Source: Flavobacteriales bacterium (lineage in GTDB: Bacteria > Bacteroidota > Bacteroidia > Flavobacteriales_D > Crocinitomicaceae). Taken from it: a stretch of DNA of 6,440 nt. The stretch spans positions 1 through 6,440 of the forward strand of contig CANHJY010000117.1 of the NCBI GenBank assembly GCA_947461185.1, given 5' to 3'. The notes beneath the pieces were generated by a model. It was given only the letters and a program-made list of their open reading frames with translations, was not told the origin of the DNA and did no database searches. Both the position numbers and the translations under genes were made by a program. Below are positions 1 through 5,472 of this stretch, piece by piece (the stretch's first letter is position 1; each line of letters opens with the position of its first letter).

Positions 1-394
1 AATCAAATGAATTTTTATCAGACAAACTCAAATTAATAACTGGAGAGAGCCCTATTTCGTATTCGAATTCAAATGTGTCTGGGTGGTCAAAATCACCATT
101 AACTTCGGAATCCTCCTTAGGAATTGGATTTCCTAATACCTCAATGTTGTTGTCCTTAATGTAATTATATAAAGCATCATTAACTAACTTATTCAATTCA
201 TCAGCTAATGCAGCTTTACCGTATTGTTTTTTTATTAGACCTACAGGAACATGTCCTGGTCTAAATCCTGGAACTTTAGCCGTTTTACGATATTTATCTA
301 TCGTAGCATTCCATTTATTCATGTAATCTGCAGCTACTATTTCAACCTTAAGAACTGCATTTAAATCATCGATGTTTATCCGACTAACATTCAT
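1..394 (-). CDS. tig: Trigger factor, N-terminal part (partial, runs off left edge)
   Basis: Trigger factor is a ribosome-bound chaperone (usually with peptidyl-prolyl isomerase activity) that meets nascent chains at the exit tunnel. About 131 residues are visible, from ATG at 394-392 (MNVSRINIDDLNAVLKVEI) to the window edge with no stop. The ribosome-docking signature GFRPGHVP lies at residues 43-50, the position it holds in E. coli trigger factor, followed by a GLIKKQYGKAALADELNKLV helix typical of the Bacteroidota form. The visible part is the ribosome-binding domain and the beginning of what follows; most of the isomerase domain and the C-terminal chaperone arms are outside the window. 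No Shine-Dalgarno motif precedes the start, as is usual in this phylum. A hairpin terminator lies 27 bases upstream, so the gene probably has its own promoter in a very short leader, which I could not identify. Identity is very secure. Confidence 0.95.
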   Translation of the reverse strand, partial: MNVSRINIDDLNAVLKVEIVAADYMNKWNATIDKYRKTAKVPGFRPGHVPVGLIKKQYGKAALADELNKLVNDALYNYIKDNNIEVLGNPIPKEDSEVNGDFDHPDTFEFEYEIGLSPVINLSLSDKNSFD

Positions 395-420
395 TATATC
401 TTGTTTTCAATTATGACTAA

Positions 421-450
421 ACAAAAATGGTCTCGTAAAACGAGACCATT
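421..450 (-). terminator. Rho-independent terminator of the tRNA-Leu gene
   Basis: A perfect 11-bp inverted repeat (426-436 paired with 440-450, 3-base loop) lies immediately 3' of the tRNA. Read on the minus strand, the stem AATGGTCTCGT closes and is followed directly by TTTTTGT, a proper U-tract. On the plus strand no T-run follows, so it works in the tRNA direction. It would stop tRNA transcripts before tig. Confidence 0.88.
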
Positions 451-452
451 AG

Positions 453-534
453 TGCGGATGGAGGGACTCGAACCCGCACACCTCTCGGCACTAGATCCTA
501 AGTCTAGCGTGTCTACCAATTTCACCACATCCGC
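453..534 (-). tRNA. tRNA-Leu (anticodon UAG)
   Basis: This is an 82-nt class II tRNA that reads CUN-type leucine codons. The acceptor stem GCGGATG (534-528) pairs with CATCCGC (460-454), and the discriminator A is at 453. The D arm is GTG/CAC with a GG-containing loop. The anticodon stem CTAGA/TCTAG encloses the loop CTTAGGA, giving anticodon UAG (500-498). A 13-nt variable region can form a short arm, which fits leucine. The T loop is TTCGAGT. The 3' CCA is not encoded (the next bases are CTA), so it must be added by the CCA-adding enzyme. The T stem (GCGGG/CCCTC) contains one C-U mismatch at its second pair. A candidate promoter lies about 60 bases upstream and a terminator directly downstream, so the gene appears to be a single-tRNA transcription unit. 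Confidence 0.96.
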
Positions 535-595
535 AAATAAAGTATTTCAACATTAATGGTGTCGTTTCACCTTTAATCACCAAAAAATTGGAGTG

Positions 596-626
596 CAAAG
601 ATAAAGGATAATTCCAAACTTAAAAA
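596..626 (-). promoter_or_regulatory. Candidate Bacteroidota-type promoter for tRNA-Leu
   Basis: On the minus strand, 603-596 reads TATCTTTG, an exact match to the -7 consensus TAnnTTTG of the Bacteroidota primary sigma factor. Nineteen bases upstream is TTTT (626-623), a three-of-four match to the -33 TTTG box. Transcription would start near 590, leaving a leader of about 55 nt to be removed in tRNA processing. The call rests on consensus matching only. Confidence 0.5.
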
Positions 627-629
627 CAG

Positions 630-660
630 ATTGTAAATAATTTTATCCAATTTAGCTTTT
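630..660 (+). promoter_or_regulatory. Weak candidate promoter for the flavin reductase-like/DUF3127 unit
   Basis: ATTG (630-633), 19 bases, then TAGCTTTT (653-660) gives a -33/-7 pair with one mismatch in each box relative to TTTG-N19-TAnnTTTG. A start site near 667 would leave a 5' leader of about 65 nt before the ATG at 734. It is the best candidate I found in the 535-733 intergenic stretch, but the background is AT-rich and chance matches are likely. Confidence 0.3.
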
Positions 661-733
661 TGTGAATAAGTATTTGATTTTGAATTCGGCAACTTGATGA
701 ATTCAAATTAAATTTGTGACATCATCAAACCTC

Positions 734-1630
734 ATGATAAGTTTCGATCCTAAAGACCTTGCAGTTCCTCAGATGCATCAATATTTATTGGGTGCAATCG
801 GCCCAAGACCTATTGCCTTTGCCTCAACAGTAAACGAAGATGGTGTGCCGAATTTAGCCCCTTTTAGTTTTTTCAATGTATTTAGTGCTAATCCGCCTAT
901 TTTAATTTTTTCTCCAGCACGTTCCGGAAGATTGAACACAACAAAGGACACTTACGAAAATGTGAAAAAAGTTCCGGAGGTAGTTATCAATGTTGTTAAT
1001 TTTGACCTGGTTCATCAAATGAGTTTGGCAAGTTCGCCATATTCATCTGGAATAAATGAATTTACGAAATCCGGACTCCATGAACTTGAATCCTTAAAGG
1101 TTAGACCACCTAGAGTCGCAGAATCGCCTGTTCAATTTGAATGTAAGGTGAATCAGGTAATTGAATTGGGTAAAGAAGGTGGCGCGGGAAATCTCATAAT
1201 ATGTGAGGTGGTTCAATTTCATATTGATGAGCGCATTCTAGACGAAAAAGGCTTGATTGATCAACAAAAAATTGACCTAGTAGCAAGAATGGGAGGTAAT
1301 TGGTATTGTCGGGCAAATGAAAATTCCATGTTTGAAATTGAAAAACCAATAACAACTTGCGGAATTGGGTTCGATAATATTCCAAAAGACATTCTAAATT
1401 CAGATATTTTAAGTGGAAATGATTTAGGTCAGCTTGGTGGAATTGAAGCCTTACCGGATGAAACAGAAGTGAATGAATTTAAGCTACTCGAATTAAGTGA
1501 TTTGTTTGTAACTTTAGCTGATGATGCCCAAGATTTGGAAAAAACACTCCACCAAAAAGCCAAAGTATTTCTTAAAGAAAATAAATTAAAGGAGGCATGG
1601 ATGACCTTGCTATCTTTCAATAATAATTAA
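734..1630 (+). CDS. Flavin reductase-like FMN-binding protein
   Basis: This is a 298-residue cytoplasmic protein of the flavin reductase-like split-barrel family, which binds FMN and often serves as an NAD(P)H:flavin oxidoreductase. The substrate of this member is unknown. The N-terminal block LLGAIGPRPIAFASTVNEDG, followed by NLAPFSFFNVFSANPPILIFSPAR, is the family's flavin-binding core. Further family blocks are VVINVVN, ESPVQFECKV, GNLIICEV and the DLVARMGGNWYCRA segment. After about residue 215 comes a C-terminal extension of about 80 residues that looks mainly helical and charged, with no function I recognise. I start at ATG 734 (MISFDPKDL). An in-frame GTG at 716 would add only six residues, and the ATG start puts the conserved block at a position natural for the family. 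No Shine-Dalgarno is seen. The DUF3127 gene follows after 19 AT-rich bases with no terminator, so the two are probably co-transcribed. The family call is firm; the exact reaction is not. Confidence 0.9.
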   Translation: MISFDPKDLAVPQMHQYLLGAIGPRPIAFASTVNEDGVPNLAPFSFFNVFSANPPILIFSPARSGRLNTTKDTYENVKKVPEVVINVVNFDLVHQMSLASSPYSSGINEFTKSGLHELESLKVRPPRVAESPVQFECKVNQVIELGKEGGAGNLIICEVVQFHIDERILDEKGLIDQQKIDLVARMGGNWYCRANENSMFEIEKPITTCGIGFDNIPKDILNSDILSGNDLGQLGGIEALPDETEVNEFKLLELSDLFVTLADDAQDLEKTLHQKAKVFLKENKLKEAWMTLLSFNNN

Positions 1631-1649
1631 CTCTAATAATTTTTAAAAC

Positions 1650-2042
1650 ATGTACAAATTAACAGGAAGCATAAAAATGATTAGTCCAACGGTGCAAGTT
1701 TCAGAAAGATTTTCAAAAAGAGAATTTGTTGTTTCTGACACCAATGGAATGTATCCTCAAGACATTTTGTTTCAAGCAACCCAAGATAAATGCGCGATAC
1801 TTGATACGTTTCAAAATGGCGAACAAGTTGAAGTTTCTTTCAATTTAAGAGGAAGAGAATGGACAAGCCCACAGGGGGAGTTGAAATACTTTAATACGCT
1901 AGAAGCATGGCGATTAGAAAAGGTGGGAAATACCACAATGCAAGGAATTCCAGCTGATGGACCTTCTGCTATGAATATTGGCCCAGCGGATTCGAATACT
2001 CCGTTTGCTAGTGCAGCTGATGACGATGATTTACCGTTTTAA
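1650..2042 (+). CDS. DUF3127 family protein with SSB-like acidic C-terminal tail
   Basis: This 130-residue protein resembles the DUF3127 family, which is largely confined to Bacteroidota and has no established function. Residues 1-90 (from MYKLTGSIKMISPTVQVSERFSKREFVV to the YFNTLEAWRLEK segment) form a compact beta-rich domain that reads like an OB fold. QVEVSFNLRGREW resembles the strand pattern of single-stranded DNA-binding proteins. Residues 91-122 are a low-complexity linker rich in G, P, A, N and S. The last seven residues, DDDDLPF (124-130), closely match the acidic tip with which SSB recruits repair and replication partners. Known of SSB: that tip binds proteins such as PriA, RecQ and RecO. 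Inferred here: this protein may bind nucleic acid and share SSB partners. It is too divergent to call ssb, and no oligomerisation evidence is visible. It follows the flavin reductase-like gene by 19 bases and is followed by a hairpin terminator. Confidence 0.85.
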   Translation: MYKLTGSIKMISPTVQVSERFSKREFVVSDTNGMYPQDILFQATQDKCAILDTFQNGEQVEVSFNLRGREWTSPQGELKYFNTLEAWRLEKVGNTTMQGIPADGPSAMNIGPADSNTPFASAADDDDLPF

Positions 2043-2061
2043 AAAATAAAACTTAAGTGAT

Positions 2062-2095
2062 AAAGTGGTAATCATTGTTACCACTTTTTTATTTT
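2062..2095 (+). terminator. Rho-independent terminator between convergent units
   Basis: A perfect 10-bp stem AAAGTGGTAA (2062-2071) pairs with TTACCACTTT (2078-2087) around a 6-base loop. It is followed on the plus strand by TTTATTTTT, so it ends the flavin reductase-like/DUF3127 transcript. On the minus strand the stem is followed by ATCACTTAAG, a poor U-tract, so termination of the opposing operon there would be weaker. An outer inverted repeat, GTGATAAA (2057-2064) with TTTATCAC (2094-2101), surrounds it. Confidence 0.85.
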
Positions 2096-2104
2096 TATCA
2101 CAGG

Positions 2105-2518
2105 TTATTCAGTGATATATAAATATCCATTTTGAGACTTTTTGTCTTTTCTATCCAAATCTGAAATATCGTAATAGGTAGTTATCCAAGTGTATTGCCC
2201 TTCGGAAAAAGGATTTAAAACTGGAATTGATTTACGCTTTACTTTTTTCTTTGTCGCCTGAATTTGAGTCCCTGACTCCTCCTTGAAAACATCAATTTTC
2301 CCAATTTGATAAGCAGTAAACAAAACCTCACCCCAGCGGTTGTAAATCTCTATTTTAAAATCAAGAACGTCGCATTCAGATGTTACCAAAAGCGAATCCT
2401 TTTCTGATTTATCGAGCATTTGAGAAACACTGAAACACTGCGATTGGTTATTAACTTGAGAATTAAAGCAATTTAAGAACGCAATCGATATAATCAAAAG
2501 AACAAATTTTCTTTCCAT
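2105..2518 (-). CDS. Small secreted protein resembling a stand-alone CHU_C / T9SS type B C-terminal domain
   Basis: This is a 137-residue exported protein. Residues 1-20 form a signal peptide (MERK, then a hydrophobic run to about F18). Cleavage before Q21 would fit the Bacteroidota habit of an N-terminal glutamine. Residues 54-67, FKIEIYNRWGEVLF, match the hallmark strand of gliding-motility-associated C-terminal domains (CHU_C), usually written F.I.IFNRWG..VF. The end, EGQYTWITTYYDISD followed by QNGYLYI, matches the closing pattern of that domain (G.Y.Y...Y.D, then KG.V.LI). In the family this domain ends large cargo of the type IX secretion system and directs export. Here almost nothing precedes it except the signal peptide and about 30 residues. 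The middle differs too, with a lysine-rich stretch (residues 90-97) where the WDG-type insert is expected. It is the last gene of a three-gene operon, starting 4 bases after the glycosyltransferase stop. The gene is secure; the domain assignment is moderately so and the role is unknown. Confidence 0.72.
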   Translation of the reverse strand: MERKFVLLIISIAFLNCFNSQVNNQSQCFSVSQMLDKSEKDSLLVTSECDVLDFKIEIYNRWGEVLFTAYQIGKIDVFKEESGTQIQATKKKVKRKSIPVLNPFSEGQYTWITTYYDISDLDRKDKKSQNGYLYITE

Positions 2519-2522
2519 ATTT

Positions 2523-3632
2523 TTAATTTAATGGTCTACCCTTCCATTTTATCTTGGCGAAGAATGAACCCAAAGTTAAAAAAAACAAAATGACAGGAAA
2601 TAATACCTCATAAATTGGAATTAATATCCATGTTGAAAGCTGCTTTCGCTGACTAAAAAAATCAAAAAATACGATCATGTCAATCACCACTTTCGAACAG
2701 AACAGAAAAAGTGCCTCAAGTAATAAGTTATTGCTTAGAAAATAGAAAATAACCGCAAAATATAAAATGGTTAAACCAACTTGCAATAGCATCAAGATTG
2801 TGTTTAATTGATCCTTAACCCTGCGTGCGTTTCCTATCCAACGCAAACGTTGAGAAATATAAGCAGTTAAATTACTTGGCGCAGCTGTTAAAACTGAATA
2901 CTTTTTAGCAAGCTCCAATCCGATTGCTGCTTTATTTTGAATAAAATCCTTTAGAATATTGAGGTCATCTCCTCCGTGATAAATAAAATCACTTTGTGTA
3001 TCCCATTTTAAAAAGTTATCTCTTTTGACCAACATATTCGCACCGCTTGCCATAACCGGCCTATATAAACCATACATACCCTCATTCACGGCATTAGCAA
3101 TATTAACGTCGATAACAAAAAAATGTTGAAACCATTTTACAGCTTGCATTTCTACCGGAAGAATAATTAAATCACAAGCAGTGGTCGTTGAAAGATGTTC
3201 AAAAAATTGGGAATCAAAAACAACATCAGCATCAAGTAATAAAACAAATGCTGTTTCAGATGCTCTTATTCCTAATCGGATGGCATGTTTCTTTCCAAAA
3301 TATTTCGTTTTCAGATGCAGAATCTTTAGATCCTTTCTTGTTTCAGCAACTGCGTCTAAATATGCTACAGAATTATCCTCTGAATGATCATTTATGAAAA
3401 TGAACTGTTTCGGTAATTTTGTCGAACATTCAATTGACGAAATAAAATGTTTCAAATTTTTCTCTTCGTTTCTGAATGGCACTACAACTGTTAGTTCATG
3501 CAAATTTATCAAAGATGAAGGACGACAATTTTGATTATTTTTTTTAGCCTTTTGATAAAGAAAAAATCTTCCCAAAACAACGAGAAAAAACAGCGGTAAA
3601 GCATAGCAAACAATTATTAACCAGATCATCAT
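2523..3632 (-). CDS. Membrane-anchored family 2 glycosyltransferase
   Basis: This 369-residue inner-membrane glycosyltransferase transfers a sugar from a nucleotide donor to an unidentified acceptor on the cytoplasmic face. A single N-terminal membrane segment (about residues 3-21) leads into a GT-A domain. The motifs, in order, are VVVPFRNEEKNL (49-60), INDHSEDNS (80-88) in the nucleotide-binding region, DAD at 134-136 (metal-binding DXD), GGDD at 220-223 (likely catalytic acid/base region) and QRLRW at 261-265. The last is the Q..RW motif typical of processive or polysaccharide-type GT2 enzymes. Three to four hydrophobic segments follow (about 278-300, 302-325, 333-357), ending in a basic tail. 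The start ATG overlaps the upstream flippase-like gene's TGA (ATGA, 4 bases), so the two are probably translationally coupled. A second ATG follows at once, so the first Met is uncertain by one residue. Family is certain; sugar and product are not determinable. Confidence 0.92.
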   Translation of the reverse strand: MMIWLIIVCYALPLFFLVVLGRFFLYQKAKKNNQNCRPSSLINLHELTVVVPFRNEEKNLKHFISSIECSTKLPKQFIFINDHSEDNSVAYLDAVAETRKDLKILHLKTKYFGKKHAIRLGIRASETAFVLLLDADVVFDSQFFEHLSTTTACDLIILPVEMQAVKWFQHFFVIDVNIANAVNEGMYGLYRPVMASGANMLVKRDNFLKWDTQSDFIYHGGDDLNILKDFIQNKAAIGLELAKKYSVLTAAPSNLTAYISQRLRWIGNARRVKDQLNTILMLLQVGLTILYFAVIFYFLSNNLLLEALFLFCSKVVIDMIVFFDFFSQRKQLSTWILIPIYEVLFPVILFFLTLGSFFAKIKWKGRPLN

Positions 3633-4555
3633 TCTGATTCAATATTGGGCGATTTATAAAAAACGAGGCTTGTAATTGTTGGAATAAAAAGATTCAACAA
3701 CCAAATCGTCAGTGATGAAAAAACAACAATCGTAGGATTTATACCAGCCTCTGTTAAAACCCAAACAGCTATGGATTCTCGAATAACAATTTTTCCCAAA
3801 AACAATGAAGGAGATAATGTGACAAAGAGGTAAACTTGCCAAATCCATAAAAGCAATTGAAAGGAAATATCTTGATTAAAAAAATGTAAAACAAACAAAA
3901 ATTGAACACTAAAAATAAGGTTGCGAACACCACTCCATAAAAGCAATTGCCACTTTAATTGATTAGTCAAGTTGAAGCTAATAAATCGTTTTACCCATTT
4001 CTTTAAGAAAGGAAACAATAACAGAAAACGACCGAGATAAAAATAAAAGATCAACAGAAAACCAATTATCAATATACTTAAAGAAAAGAATGGAATAGAG
4101 GCATTAAAAGATATAACAACAATGCTGGTAACCCCAAATATTATACTCCAAATAAATTGAGACAAATTAGAATAGGTAGTTAAAATTATAATTTCCAGCC
4201 TGTATTTTCTTGGAAAATAAAACATTCTACCCACAAAATTCCCTAACATGTTTGGCGTTAACATCCCTGTAACAATACCCGCCATAAACGCGTTTTTTAT
4301 TGCTTTGTTTTCAAAAGAATCGGAAATATATCTCATTGATATCTTCCATTTTTTAAATTCACAAAACCAATTCAATGGAACTAATGCAACAACAAGAAAA
4401 AGGCTGAATAAATTAAAATCTTTAAATAAATCGGTACTCCAAGAAATCTTTTTAATTTGAAGAAACAAAATCCAAATTAAAATCAAAAACAAGGATAATT
4501 TTACACTTAAGGTTACCCAACCCTGATTTTTTTTAGCTTTACTCAAAGTTTGCAT
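3629..4555 (-). CDS. Multi-spanning membrane protein, UPF0104 / lysylphosphatidylglycerol synthase TM-like (flippase-like)
   Basis: This is a 308-residue integral membrane protein with about eight hydrophobic segments. The first ([18 protein letters not shown]) begins near residue 17. It resembles the transmembrane region shared by MprF-type lysylphosphatidylglycerol synthases and the UPF0104 family. It lacks the soluble aminoacyl-transferase domain, so it should not make lysyl-PG. Family-like sites are the loop [15 protein letters not shown], standing where members have a proline/glycine-rich loop ending in R, and [12 protein letters not shown] near residues 260-271, resembling the G(V/I).E segment. 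In other bacteria and archaea such proteins often sit beside glycosyltransferases and are suspected of moving or presenting lipid-linked substrates. Here the GT2 gene overlaps its stop by 4 bases, which supports a joint role. I use ATG 4555; a TTG two codons upstream (4561) would touch the ruvC start. Any promoter must lie inside ruvC, and I could not identify one. Confidence 0.8.
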   Translation of the reverse strand: MQTLSKAKKNQGWVTLSVKLSLFLILIWILFLQIKKISWSTDLFKDFNLFSLFLVVALVPLNWFCEFKKWKISMRYISDSFENKAIKNAFMAGIVTGMLTPNMLGNFVGRMFYFPRKYRLEIIILTTYSNLSQFIWSIIFGVTSIVVISFNASIPFFSLSILIIGFLLIFYFYLGRFLLLFPFLKKWVKRFISFNLTNQLKWQLLLWSGVRNLIFSVQFLFVLHFFNQDISFQLLLWIWQVYLFVTLSPSLFLGKIVIRESIAVWVLTEAGINPTIVVFSSLTIWLLNLFIPTITSLVFYKSPNIESE

Positions 4556-4560
4556 TTTCA

Positions 4561-5115
4561 ATGGCTGAAGATAAGATAATTCTTGGAATTGATCCCGGTA
4601 CCACTGTTCTAGGTTATGGATTAATTGGAGTTCAAAATAATAAACTATCCTTAATCAATTTTGGTGTTATCCAATTAAATAAAATTCCCAATCATCCTGA
4701 TAAACTGAAAAGAATCTTCGATCGAATTTCTGGAATTATCAATGAATTTCACCCTGATGAAATGGCTATTGAAGCACCTTTTTTTGGTAAAAATGTGCAA
4801 TCCATGTTAAAACTAGGAAGAGCTCAAGGAGTTGCAATTGCTGCAAGTTTAAGCAAAGAAATTCCATTTGAGGAATATTCACCGAGAAGAATTAAACAGT
4901 CAATCACAGGAAATGGCAACGCTTCAAAAGAACAAGTTGCAGCTATGCTACAAAAACTATTAAATTTCGATGATATACCGAAATATTTAGATGCAACAGA
5001 TGGACTGGCAGTTGCTGTTTGTCATCATTTTTCAAAAGGAATTGGAGAGCACAATAAATCAAAATCCAATAATTGGGAAAGTTTTCTTAGAACCAATCCT
5101 GAAAGAAAGCGTTAA
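4561..5115 (+). CDS. ruvC: Crossover junction endodeoxyribonuclease RuvC
   Basis: RuvC is the dimeric resolvase that nicks Holliday junctions symmetrically with RuvAB during recombinational repair. The protein has 184 residues, somewhat longer than the roughly 173 of E. coli because of a short charged C-terminal tail. All four catalytic acids are visible: D11 in GIDPGTT, E71 in [10 protein letters not shown], and D144 and D147 in [36 protein letters not shown] (about 106-126) is the family's DNA-contacting region. The start at ATG 4561 gives the standard family N terminus ([15 protein letters not shown]). No Shine-Dalgarno is seen. The gene is packed between two minus-strand operons: its start lies 5 bp from the flippase-like start and its stop abuts the DUF4296 stop. 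Its promoter must therefore overlap the 5' end of the flippase-like gene. ruvA and ruvB are not in the window. No truncation or missing residue is seen. Confidence 0.97.
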   Translation: MAEDKIILGIDPGTTVLGYGLIGVQNNKLSLINFGVIQLNKIPNHPDKLKRIFDRISGIINEFHPDEMAIEAPFFGKNVQSMLKLGRAQGVAIAASLSKEIPFEEYSPRRIKQSITGNGNASKEQVAAMLQKLLNFDDIPKYLDATDGLAVAVCHHFSKGIGEHNKSKSNNWESFLRTNPERKR

Positions 5116-5472
5116 TCAATTTTTAAGCTGAAGAGTACTCAGATCTTTGTTCAAGGAATCCAACAAATCATTATTGATTGCCTGCATTTCTGTTTGTTCA
5201 GAAGCGTAATAGTCCATACTCGATTTAAATCGACTTTGAGTTAAACCATATTTTTTTAAAATTTGATCCCCTGATCTCTGAATAACTTCCACGTTGTTAT
5301 TGAGCTGAATAAATTGGTTTTGAAAAAAACCCTCCAAAATATAAATATCTTTTAAAGCACAAACAAAAGTATCTCTTGGTATCAAGTCTTCAGGAGGTTC
5401 TGTTCGAAATATATTACTCGAACAAGAAGAAAATAATAAAAATCCTAAAACCAGTTGAATAATATACTTCAT
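5116..5472 (-). CDS. DUF4296 family lipoprotein
   Basis: This is a 118-residue predicted lipoprotein. The signal peptide MKYIIQLVLGFLLFSSC ends in a lipobox (FSSC) with the lipidated cysteine at residue 17, so the mature protein should be anchored in a membrane facing the periplasm. The rest fits the Bacteroidota family DUF4296: an EPPEDLIPRDTFVCALKDIYILEGFF helix near the start, then ILKKYGLTQSRFKSSMDYYASEQTEM (about 72-97), the KYG...F..S..YY pattern typical of the family. The family has no established function. Its ATG shares one base with the dihydroorotase stop (TAATG), so the two genes are co-transcribed and probably translationally coupled. The 3' end abuts the ruvC stop with no terminator between. 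Confidence 0.87.
   Translation of the reverse strand: MKYIIQLVLGFLLFSSCSSNIFRTEPPEDLIPRDTFVCALKDIYILEGFFQNQFIQLNNNVEVIQRSGDQILKKYGLTQSRFKSSMDYYASEQTEMQAINNDLLDSLNKDLSTLQLKN

Noticed and set aside
716..733. GTG start six codons upstream for the flavin reductase-like gene
   Set aside because: The six extra residues (MTSSNL) add nothing recognisable, and ATG 734 gives a natural family N terminus. It remains a minor possibility.
2466..2480. Possible lipobox (FLNC) in the CHU_C-like protein
   Set aside because: Asparagine at -1 does not fit the lipobox, where G, A or S is expected. A type I cleavage before Q21 fits better.
3181..3397. Two overlapping plus-strand open frames antisense to the glycosyltransferase gene
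   Set aside because: They are shadows of the GT2 coding region, which carries the conserved DXD motif on the opposite strand here. The translations are not protein-like.
3629..4555. Lysylphosphatidylglycerol synthase (MprF) annotation
   Set aside because: Only the membrane part is present. No soluble aminoacyl-transferase domain follows, so lipid lysylation is not supported.
4556..4561. TTG start for the flippase-like gene at 4561
   Set aside because: It would add only two residues. An ATG lies just inside at 4555, which is the more likely start.
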